DNA from: Bacteroidales bacterium
Lineage (GTDB): Bacteria > Bacteroidota > Bacteroidia > Bacteroidales > WCHB1-69
Assembly: GCA_028684405.1 (NCBI GenBank)
Contig: JAQUGA010000099.1
Coordinates: 1-8,554, forward strand
Direction: 5' to 3'
Length of the DNA stretch: 8,554 nt
Shown piece after piece: positions 1 through 6,157 of this stretch. Under the pieces are notes generated by a model that worked only from the letters and a program-made list of their open reading frames with translations, searched no databases and was not told the origin of the DNA. Every line of letters starts with the position of its first letter. Within the stretch, counting starts at the first letter, position 1. The position numbers were made by a program, and so were the translations under genes.

Positions 1-43
1 AAGAAGATCCAAATATGGAACGAAACGTCCAAAGAAAAAATAA
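1..43 (+). CDS. rpsL: 30S ribosomal protein S12, C-terminal end (partial)
   Basis: Reading from base 2, thirteen sense codons give RRSKYGTKRPKKK followed by TAA at 41-43. This is the characteristic basic tail of ribosomal protein uS12 (the R-S-K-Y-G-x-K-R-P-K end), and the position directly before rpsG is where rpsL belongs. S12 sits at the decoding centre of the small subunit and affects tRNA selection accuracy. The residues tied to streptomycin response lie upstream of this window and cannot be assessed. Base 1 is the last base of the preceding codon. The gene is partial only because the window cuts it. Confidence 0.93.
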   Translation, partial: RRSKYGTKRPKKK

Positions 44-69
44 TTTAATTTTTAAAAATTGATTAAACA

Positions 70-537
70 ATGAGAAAATCAAAACCAAAAAAGAGAATTA
101 TTCTTCCTGATCCAAAGTTTGGTGACATAACTGTTACAAAATTTGTGAACAACTTAATGCTTCAAGGGAAGAAAAATACAGCTTTTAAAATTTTTTACGA
201 CGCTATAGATATCGTTAGTGAAAAAACAAAAGAAGATGGTCTGGAAATATGGCGTAAAGGTTTAGCCAATGTTACTCCTGCAGTCGAAGTTCGCAGTCGC
301 CGTATCGGTGGTGCAACATTCCAAATTCCATCTGAAATTCGTGCAGAAAGAAAACAGTCAATAGGGATGAAAAACCTTATTTCATTCGCTCGTAGACGCC
401 ATGAAAAATCAATGTCGATGAAGCTTGCTTCCGAAATTATGGCCGCTTATAAAGAGGAAGGTGCAGCCTATAAAAGAAAAGAAGATATGCACCGTATGGC
501 TGACGCAAACAAAGCTTTCTCCCACTTTAGATTCTAA
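70..537 (+). CDS. rpsG: 30S ribosomal protein S7
   Basis: The 155-residue product matches the usual length of uS7 (about 155-158). It starts with the conserved basic N-terminus MRKSKPKKR, continues with LPDPKFGD (residues 12-19), has the RSRRIGGATFQIP hairpin region near residues 75-87, and ends with EDMHRMADANKAFSHFRF. S7 binds the 3' major domain of 16S rRNA, nucleates assembly of the small-subunit head and lines the E site near the mRNA exit. It begins 26 bases after rpsL. The ATG at 70 is the natural start because the family N-terminus begins there. Its leader contains only A, T and single C and G bases and has no SD. In E. coli S7 represses its own operon through a longer rpsL-rpsG spacer; here there is too little space for that structure. 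Confidence 0.98.
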   Translation: MRKSKPKKRIILPDPKFGDITVTKFVNNLMLQGKKNTAFKIFYDAIDIVSEKTKEDGLEIWRKGLANVTPAVEVRSRRIGGATFQIPSEIRAERKQSIGMKNLISFARRRHEKSMSMKLASEIMAAYKEEGAAYKRKEDMHRMADANKAFSHFRF

Positions 538-574
538 ATTATTTACCCTATACTCATAATACAAATAAAGATAA

Positions 575-2671
575 ATGAGCAACGAAATTAAACATACAAG
601 AAATATTGGGATTATGGCTCATATCGACGCCGGTAAAACTACAACCACCGAGCGTATTTTGTATTTTACAGGAAAGAGTTATAAATTAGGTGAGGTTCAC
701 GAAGGTACTGCTGTTATGGACTGGATGGCCCAGGAGCAGGAACGTGGAATCACAATTACATCTGCAGCAACAACTGTATATTGGAACTTTCTTAACGAAC
801 CCTATAAAATCAACATTATAGATACCCCCGGACACGTTGATTTTACAGTTGAAGTTGAACGTTCGCTTCGTGTACTGGATGGTGCTGTGGCTCTGTTTTG
901 TGCCGTTGGTGGTGTTGAACCACAATCGGAAACGGTTTGGAAACAAGCCAACAAATATGGAGTGCCTAGATTGTGCTTTGTTAACAAAATGGATAGAGCA
1001 GGAGCTAATTTTTACAGAGTCCTCGATCAAATCGATTCTCGATTAAATGCAACTCCAATTCCAATTCAATTGCCTATCGGTTCTGAAGATACCTTTATTG
1101 GATATGTTGATCTTATTCAAAACAAAGCGTATGAATGGGACAATACCGAACTGGGCGGTGTACTTCACGAAATGGAAATTCCTGAAGATATGCTAGATCA
1201 AGTGGCACAGTATCGTTCATTGCTTATTGAAACAGCGGTAGAACAAGATGATGTGTTGTTTGAAAGATATCTTGATGATCCAGATTCAATTACCATTGAC
1301 GAAATTGAAGAGGCTATCAGAAAAGCAACCATTGCCATTAAGATTTTTCCTGTATTTTGTGGAGCCTCTTTTAAAAACAAAGGAATTCAACGCCTGTTGG
1401 ATGGTATTATTAAATTTCTACCAAGTCCACTGGAAGTTGAGGCGGTTACAGGTATTAATCCTAAAACTGAAAGCCCCGAAGTTCGTTTAGTTGATGCTAA
1501 AGAACCTTTTGCCGCTTTGGCATTTAAAATTGCGACCGATCCATTTGTGGGACGTATCGCCTTTTTTAGAGTTTATTCAGGTCGACTAGAATCAGGTTCC
1601 ATAGTCTATAATTCAACTACGCAAAAACGCGAAAGAATGGCACGCTTAATTAGAATGCATGCCAACAAGCAAAATCCAATCGAATTTATTGAAGCTGGAG
1701 ATATTGGCGTTGCCGTAGGTTTTAAAGAAATCAGAACCGGAGATACTTTGTGCGATGAAAAACGCCCTATTATTCTTGAGAATATTGTATTCCCAGAACC
1801 AGTAATTTCAATTGCTGTTGAACCCAAAACACAAGACGATATTGATAAGCTGTCAAATGCTTTTCATAAATTATCGGAAGAAGATCCAACCTTTGTTATC
1901 AAATATGACGAAGTGATGGGACAAACTATTATTAGTGGAATGGGCGAACTGCATTTGGATATTCTAATTGATCGCCTCAAACGCGAATTTAAAGTTGAAT
2001 GCAATCACGGAAGTCCTCAGGTTGCTTATAAAGAAGCAATTACTTCAACCGTTGAACACCGAGAAATTTATAAAAAACAATCGGGTGGTAGAGGTAAGTT
2101 TGCTGATATTACTTTCGAGATAGCTCCTGTTGATAACAACGTTAAAGGTTTAATCTTTGTTGACAACATCAAAGGTGGAGCATTAACAAAAGAATTTATC
2201 GCAGCTGTTCAAAAAGGATTTCAAAAAGCGATGAGTAATGGAGTATTGGCTGGTTATCCGTTGGAAGGATTAAAAGTAACGTTGATGGATGGTAATTTTC
2301 ACGCTGTTGACTCGGACGCACTTTCGTTCGAAATTTGTGCAAGCATTGCATTTAAAAATGCTTGTAAAAAAGCCAGCAGTGTATTTTTAGAACCTATTAT
2401 GTCGCTTGAAGTTTCATCACCCGCTGAATTTGTAGGCAATGTTAATGGTGATTTAAATAGACGTAGAGCAGTCATTACGGAAATTGATTCAAATGTGAAT
2501 GGACAGGTAATTAAAGCGCAAGTTCCACTTTCTTCGATGTTCGGATATGTTACGGCATTACGATCATTGTCGTCGGGAAGAGCAAGCTCCACCATGGAGT
2601 TCTCACATTACGCGGTGGTTCCTGAATCAATTAGCGAAACTATAACATCAAAAGGAAAATACATACTATAG
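575..2671 (+). CDS. fusA: Translation elongation factor G (EF-G)
   Basis: EF-G is the cytosolic GTPase that drives translocation of tRNAs and mRNA and, with RRF, recycles ribosomes. The 698-residue protein is full length. GTPase motifs are in order: P-loop AHIDAGKT (15-22), switch I RGITIT (57-62), switch II DTPGH (83-87, with the catalytic His87), NKMD (137-140), and the G5 region CGASFKNKG (262-270). Domain III carries SGMGELHLDI (454-463). Domain IV has loop QSGGRGKFAD (502-511) and the tip FHAVDSD with His576. Domain V has GDLNRRR (625-631) and MFGYVTALRS (655-664). An intact P-loop and switch His argue for an active canonical EF-G rather than the secondary paralogue (EF-G2) known in some Bacteroides. 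Oddities are ASF in place of the usual SAF at G5 and a domain V stretch GNVNGDLNRRRAV that departs from the common form. The stop is TAG, and the leader has no SD. Confidence 0.98.
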   Translation: MSNEIKHTRNIGIMAHIDAGKTTTTERILYFTGKSYKLGEVHEGTAVMDWMAQEQERGITITSAATTVYWNFLNEPYKINIIDTPGHVDFTVEVERSLRVLDGAVALFCAVGGVEPQSETVWKQANKYGVPRLCFVNKMDRAGANFYRVLDQIDSRLNATPIPIQLPIGSEDTFIGYVDLIQNKAYEWDNTELGGVLHEMEIPEDMLDQVAQYRSLLIETAVEQDDVLFERYLDDPDSITIDEIEEAIRKATIAIKIFPVFCGASFKNKGIQRLLDGIIKFLPSPLEVEAVTGINPKTESPEVRLVDAKEPFAALAFKIATDPFVGRIAFFRVYSGRLESGSIVYNSTTQKRERMARLIRMHANKQNPIEFIEAGDIGVAVGFKEIRTGDTLCDEKRPIILENIVFPEPVISIAVEPKTQDDIDKLSNAFHKLSEEDPTFVIKYDEVMGQTIISGMGELHLDILIDRLKREFKVECNHGSPQVAYKEAITSTVEHREIYKKQSGGRGKFADITFEIAPVDNNVKGLIFVDNIKGGALTKEFIAAVQKGFQKAMSNGVLAGYPLEGLKVTLMDGNFHAVDSDALSFEICASIAFKNACKKASSVFLEPIMSLEVSSPAEFVGNVNGDLNRRRAVITEIDSNVNGQVIKAQVPLSSMFGYVTALRSLSSGRASSTMEFSHYAVVPESISETITSKGKYIL

Positions 2672-2694
2672 TAAAACAAAAAATAATTACAACT

Positions 2695-3000
2695 GTGAAC
2701 CAAAGAATAAGAATTAAATTAAAATCGTATGACCATAGCTTGGTCGACAAGTCCGCAGAAAAAATAGTGAAAACTGTAAAAACTGCAGGTGCGATAGTGA
2801 GTGGTCCGATACCGCTGCCTACAAACAAAAAGATTTTTACGGTAAACCGTGCAACATTCGTAAACAAGAAATCAAGAGAACAATTTGAATTGTCTTCTTA
2901 CAAAAGAATTCTTGACATCTATAGCTCAACCCCAAAAACGATTGACGCTTTGATGAAATTAGAATTGCCCAGCGGAGTAGAAGTAGAAATTAAAGTGTGA
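2695..3000 (+). CDS. rpsJ: 30S ribosomal protein S10 / NusE (GTG start)
   Basis: The 101-residue product is the standard uS10 length. It contains RIRIKLKSYDH near the start, SGPIPLPT (36-43), the rRNA-contacting loop FVNKKSREQFE (55-65) and the Bacteroidota-style end LPSGVEVEIKV. S10 is in the head of the small subunit and in other bacteria also pairs with NusB as the antitermination factor NusE. I chose the GTG at 2695 because the family begins a few residues before RIRIKLKSYD, there is no in-frame ATG nearby (the next Met is around residue 87), and fusA ends only 23 bases upstream. It is the only non-ATG start in the window and has no SD. It opens the S10 set, yet there is no room for the L4-responsive leader found at this position in E. 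coli. Confidence 0.97.
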   Translation: MNQRIRIKLKSYDHSLVDKSAEKIVKTVKTAGAIVSGPIPLPTNKKIFTVNRATFVNKKSREQFELSSYKRILDIYSSTPKTIDALMKLELPSGVEVEIKV

Positions 3001-3038
3001 GGTCAAGTATCTTAAGTTAAATTAGTAAAGTAAAAAAA

Positions 3039-3668
3039 ATGTCAGGACTAATTGGAAAAAAAATCGGAATGACTAGCATTTACGATGCCTCTGGTAAAAA
3101 CATACCATGCACCGTAATAGAAGCAGGTCCTTGTGTTGTTACACAGGTAAAAACCGTCGCAACTGACAAGTATGAAGCAATTCAACTTGCATTTGATGAT
3201 AAAAGAGAGAAAAACACAACCAAACCCTTGATTGGACATTTTAAAAAAGCGAACACAACCCCCAAACGTATTGTTATGGAGTTTACTCGTTTTGAAATAG
3301 AAAATCGTAAGAAGTTCGGAGAAGTTATTGATGTATCCATCTTTCATGAAGGTGAATATGTTGACATTTCAGGAAAAACTAAGGGAAAAGGCTTCCAAGG
3401 CGTTGTTAAACGTCATGGTTTTGGCGGTGTAGGTGGTCAAACTCACGGTCAGCACGACCGTTTAAGAGCTCCCGGTTCATTGGGTGCTTCTTCGTATCCT
3501 TCTAGAGTATTCAAAGGAATGAAAATGGCCGGCCAAACCGGTAACAAAAAAGCAATGATGATCAATCTTGAAGTTGTTAAAATTTTCCCTGAGAGTAATA
3601 TTATTGTAGTTAAAGGTTCTGTACCGGGATCGAATGGTTCATACTTAAAAATTGAGAGATGGAGTTAA
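3039..3668 (+). CDS. rplC: 50S ribosomal protein L3
   Basis: The 209-residue protein is normal for uL3. It opens with the typical GLIGKKIGMTSIYD and carries the central extension GKGFQGVVKRHGFGG (116-130) followed by THGQHDRLRAPGSLG and VFKGMKMAGQTGN (157-169). That extension is the loop reaching toward the peptidyl transferase centre; L3 is one of the first proteins in large-subunit assembly. The segment 149-155 reads GASSYPS, where E. coli has glutamines including the one methylated by PrmB. The start at 3039 sits directly after an A-rich leader without SD, 38 bases after rpsJ, the widest gap here. A run of eight A covers codons 6-9. The last ten bases are shared with rplD. Confidence 0.98.
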   Translation: MSGLIGKKIGMTSIYDASGKNIPCTVIEAGPCVVTQVKTVATDKYEAIQLAFDDKREKNTTKPLIGHFKKANTTPKRIVMEFTRFEIENRKKFGEVIDVSIFHEGEYVDISGKTKGKGFQGVVKRHGFGGVGGQTHGQHDRLRAPGSLGASSYPSRVFKGMKMAGQTGNKKAMMINLEVVKIFPESNIIVVKGSVPGSNGSYLKIERWS

Positions 3669-4291
3669 AAGTATTTAAATTTGATGGTAGCGAAACAGCC
3701 AAAAGCGTATCATTAATGGATGAAATGTTTGCAATTGAACCAAATGATCATGCAATGTGGTTGGATGTAAAACAATTATTGGCAAACCGCAGACAGGGTA
3801 CCCACTGTACAAAAGAGAAATCTACATTGTCAGGAAGTACTCGTAAAATTAAAAAACAAAAAGGCACAGGCGGTGCTCGTGCCGGCAGTATCAAAAACCC
3901 GCTATTCAGAGGTGGTGCTAGAATTTTTGGTCCACAACCAAGACTCTATGGCTTTAAGTTAAATAAAAAAGTAAAACAACTTGCTCGCTATTCTGCTCTT
4001 TCATACAAAGCGAAAAATCAAGATTTAATAGTTGTAGAAGATTTTACCTTTGATCAACCAAAAACCAAAAACTACTCCGAATTTTTGAGTAATTTTGATT
4101 TAGTTGATAAAAAAACTCTTTTAATTGTTTCTGAATCAAATAAAAACGTATATTTGTCCTCACGAAATTTAAAAGGGTCTAATGTTGTAAGTGTCACTGA
4201 TATAAATACTTACGATATTATGAATGCTTCTAAGTTAATCTTCTTTGAAAGTTCTTTGGAGAAATTGCAAAATACTCAAGTAAGCGAATAG
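3659..4291 (+). CDS. rplD: 50S ribosomal protein L4
   Basis: The 210-residue product fits uL4 (about 200-210). The hallmark is the basic extended loop with RKIKKQKGTGGARAGS (62-77) and FRGGARIFGPQPR (83-95), which reaches into the wall of the peptide exit tunnel. The C-terminal region has SNVVSVTDINTYD and ASKLIFFESSLEKL, typical of the family. EPNDHA near residue 27 is a signature I associate with Bacteroidota L4. The ATG lies inside rplC, giving a 10-base overlap in a different frame, so translation is probably coupled. The start is supported because MELKVF is the usual beginning. In E. coli L4 also represses the S10 operon by binding its mRNA leader; no equivalent leader is visible upstream of rpsJ here. 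Confidence 0.97.
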   Translation: MELKVFKFDGSETAKSVSLMDEMFAIEPNDHAMWLDVKQLLANRRQGTHCTKEKSTLSGSTRKIKKQKGTGGARAGSIKNPLFRGGARIFGPQPRLYGFKLNKKVKQLARYSALSYKAKNQDLIVVEDFTFDQPKTKNYSEFLSNFDLVDKKTLLIVSESNKNVYLSSRNLKGSNVVSVTDINTYDIMNASKLIFFESSLEKLQNTQVSE

Positions 4292-4315
4292 TAAAAATTA
4301 TTAACAATAAGTGTA

Positions 4316-4606
4316 ATGAATATTATAATTAAGCCCATCATCACTGAAAAAAGAACCACTGCAAGCGAAAAGCATAATGTATATGGTTTTGTGGTTCACA
4401 GAAAGGCAAATAAATATCAAATCGTACAGGCTATAAAAGAGCTTTATGATATTGATGTTGAATCAGTTAATACTCTTATTCAACGCGGAAAAAAATCCGT
4501 TAGGAATACTAAAACTGGATTTATCCAAGGCAGTAAAAGCTCTGTTAAAAAAGCTTTTGTAAAATTAAAAGATGGACAAGTAATCGATTTTTATAGCAAT
4601 ATCTAA
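4316..4606 (+). CDS. rplW: 50S ribosomal protein L23
   Basis: The 96-residue protein is normal for uL23. It has the N-terminal IIKPIITEKRT motif, where Glu11 aligns with the E. coli glutamate (Glu18) that docks trigger factor and SRP at the tunnel exit. A mid-protein IKELYDIDVESVNTL follows, and the C-terminus contains KKAFVKLKDGQVIDFYSNI, a Bacteroidota-type ending. L23 lies beside the polypeptide exit on the outer face of the large subunit. The gene stands 24 bases after rplD and 2 bases before rplB. The leader is A/T-rich with no SD. Confidence 0.97.
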   Translation: MNIIIKPIITEKRTTASEKHNVYGFVVHRKANKYQIVQAIKELYDIDVESVNTLIQRGKKSVRNTKTGFIQGSKSSVKKAFVKLKDGQVIDFYSNI

Positions 4607-4608
4607 AA

Positions 4609-5439
4609 ATGGCTTTAAAGAAATATAAACCAGTAACACCCGGACAAAGATTCAAAGTGATTAGTAACTTTGATGAAATAACCACAAATGTACCTGAGAA
4701 AAGTTTATTAACTCCAATCAAAAAATCGGGTGGACGAAACAATCAGGGAAAAATGACCATGAGATATCTTGGAGGTGGTCATAAAAAAATGTATCGTATC
4801 ATTGACTTTAAACGCGACAAGGAAAATATCCCTGGCGTTATTAAAAGTGTAGAGTATGATCCCAACAGATCGGCACGTATTGCCCTTGTTGCATACAAAG
4901 ATGGTGAAAAAAGATACATTATTGCTCCCCACGGAATTCAAGTAGGACAAGAAGTTTTAGCAGGAAGAGGAATTTCTCCCGATCTTGGAAATACTTTGTA
5001 CCTTTCCGAAATTCCTTTTGGAACAATTATTCATAACATTGAATTACGTCCTGGACAAGGTGCAAAAATTGCACGTGGTGCAGGTACATACGCTCAATTG
5101 TTATCTCGCGACGGAAAATATGCCAATATCAAAATGCCTTCCGGCGAAATTCGTATGATTCTTACCGAATGTAAAGCTACTATCGGTATGGCATCTAACA
5201 TTGACCATAACTTGAATGTTTCCGGTAAAGCCGGTAGAACACGCTGGCTTGGACGTCGTCCTCGCGTACGTGGTGTAGTTATGAATCCAGTTGATCACCC
5301 CATGGGTGGTGGTGAAGGTCGTTCCTCTGGTGGACACCCACGCTCTCGCAAAGGTTTACCTGCTAAAGGTTACAGAACTCGCGATGCGAAGAAAAGTTCG
5401 AATAAATATATTGTTGAAAGAAGAAAAACTAAAAGATAA
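4609..5439 (+). CDS. rplB: 50S ribosomal protein L2
   Basis: The 276-residue protein is a complete uL2. The N-terminal OB-like half has KSGGRNNQGKMTMRYLGGGHK (39-59), then DFKRDK and EYDPNRSARIALV (82-94). The SH3-like half has ELRPGQGAKIARGAG (145-159), then KAGRTRWLGRRPRVRG and the near-invariant MNPVDHP (225-231) with GGGEGR. L2 is a primary 23S rRNA binder required for subunit association and peptidyl transfer. His230 (His229 in E. coli mature numbering) is kept, while the next histidine of the usual DHPHGGGEGR is Met232, a substitution I associate with Bacteroidota. The C-terminus is highly basic. Only two bases separate it from rplW, so its ribosomes are probably handed on from rplW. 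Confidence 0.98.
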   Translation: MALKKYKPVTPGQRFKVISNFDEITTNVPEKSLLTPIKKSGGRNNQGKMTMRYLGGGHKKMYRIIDFKRDKENIPGVIKSVEYDPNRSARIALVAYKDGEKRYIIAPHGIQVGQEVLAGRGISPDLGNTLYLSEIPFGTIIHNIELRPGQGAKIARGAGTYAQLLSRDGKYANIKMPSGEIRMILTECKATIGMASNIDHNLNVSGKAGRTRWLGRRPRVRGVVMNPVDHPMGGGEGRSSGGHPRSRKGLPAKGYRTRDAKKSSNKYIVERRKTKR

Positions 5440-5440
5440 A

Positions 5441-5445
5441 GGGAG
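5441..5445 (+). promoter_or_regulatory. SD-like ribosome binding site for rpsS
   Basis: GGGAG lies 6 bases before the rpsS ATG in the 12-base rplB-rpsS gap. Its GGAG core would give four pairs with a standard anti-SD. It is one of only two clear SD-like sites among the sixteen starts in the window. In Bacteroidota such sites are rare, and the anti-SD of Flavobacterium ribosomes is known to be sequestered on the small subunit, so function is uncertain. Confidence 0.5.
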
Positions 5446-5451
5446 ATCAAT

Positions 5452-5730
5452 ATGAGCCGTTCATTAAAAAAAGGACCCTACATTTATTACAGACTCGAAA
5501 GTCGGGTTTTGCAAGCACAAGAATCCTCGAAAAAAGGAACATTGAAAACATGGTCTCGTGCATCAATGATTACTCCTGACTTTGTAGGTTTAACAATTGC
5601 AGTTCATAATGGAAATAAATTTATTCCCGTTTATGTTACTGAAAATATGGTAGGTCACAAGCTAGGTGAATTCGCTTCAACGCGAATGTTTAGAGGCCAT
5701 GCTGGTAGTAGAGATAAAGGCAAAAAATAA
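5452..5730 (+). CDS. rpsS: 30S ribosomal protein S19
   Basis: The 92-residue product matches uS19. It opens with MSRSLKKGPY, then has LKTWSRASMITPDFVGLT (31-48), VHNG (51-54), FIPVYVTENMVGHKLGEF (57-74) and TRMFRGH. S19 lies in the small-subunit head with S13, contacts the A-site finger side of the large subunit, and contributes to the A site. The ATG at 5452 is supported by the invariant N-terminus and by the SD-like GGGAG six bases upstream. A run of seven A followed by GG occurs at codons 5-8 (LKKG); it encodes conserved residues and needs no special explanation. It follows rplB by 12 bases. Confidence 0.98.
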   Translation: MSRSLKKGPYIYYRLESRVLQAQESSKKGTLKTWSRASMITPDFVGLTIAVHNGNKFIPVYVTENMVGHKLGEFASTRMFRGHAGSRDKGKK

Positions 5731-5747
5731 GAAAAATAAAAAAAACA

Positions 5748-6146
5748 ATGGGATCACGTAAACGTATAAGAGCCGAAGAAATAAAAGAGGCAAAAAAGAA
5801 TATATACATGGCACGATTGGTTGATAATCCAACGTCTCCACGTAAAACACGTCTTTTGGCTGATTTAGTCAGAGGAATGGATGTCGAAAAGGCATTAAAT
5901 GTGTTAAAATTCAGCCGTAAAGAGTCCGCTCCGAAAATTCATAAATTATTACTTTCTGCCATTTCAAATTGGCAACAGAAAAATGAAGGAGCAAGAATTG
6001 AAGACAGTAATTTGTATGTGAAAGAAATTTTTGTCGATGGCGGTCGCATGCTCAAACGCCTTCGTACAGCACCCCAAGGACGCGGTTACAGAATTAGAAA
6101 ACGCTCCAATCATATTACATTAATTATTGATAGTAAAAACTTATAA
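5748..6146 (+). CDS. rplV: 50S ribosomal protein L22
   Basis: The 132-residue protein is within the uL22 range, with a basic N-terminal extension before the core. The core shows SPRKTRLLADLVRG (30-43), KALNVLKF, and the long beta-hairpin region VDGGRMLKRLRTAPQGRGYR (96-115), then IRKRSNHITLII. The hairpin lines the exit tunnel, where changes around the MKR segment affect macrolide response in E. coli; here MLKR (101-104) is intact. L22 contacts all 23S rRNA domains. The leader is almost pure A with a run of eight A and no SD. The start at 5748 is the first ATG after rpsS; a shorter start cannot be wholly excluded because N-termini vary in this family. Confidence 0.96.
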   Translation: MGSRKRIRAEEIKEAKKNIYMARLVDNPTSPRKTRLLADLVRGMDVEKALNVLKFSRKESAPKIHKLLLSAISNWQQKNEGARIEDSNLYVKEIFVDGGRMLKRLRTAPQGRGYRIRKRSNHITLIIDSKNL

Positions 6147-6157
6147 AGAATATTTAA

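Noticed and set aside
44..55. TAATTT-type stretch resembling the Bacteroidota -7 promoter element
   Set aside because: It lacks the final G of TAnnTTTG and no TTTG is placed about 20 bases upstream; it is simply AT-rich.
47..60. Perfect 14-base AT palindrome between rpsL and rpsG
   Set aside because: It has no G or C and no loop, so it would not make a stable hairpin or terminator; expected in an A/T-only spacer.
686..1030. 114-codon open frame on the minus strand
   Set aside because: It lies wholly inside fusA, whose protein is unmistakable, and its translation shows no recognisable domain; it is a shadow frame.
2299..2595. 98-codon open frame on the minus strand
   Set aside because: It lies inside the EF-G domain IV/V coding region with no leader or domain of its own; shadow frame.
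2640..2867. 75-codon hydrophobic minus-strand frame, resembling a small membrane protein
   Set aside because: It covers the fusA-rpsJ junction. Its hydrophobicity follows from the reverse complement of Lys/Asn-rich codons (Phe, Leu, Ile), not from a real gene.
5465..5473. A7 run followed by GG early in rpsS as a possible frameshift signal
   Set aside because: It encodes the conserved LKKG of S19, the frame stays open and complete, and no alternative product or downstream pseudoknot is evident.
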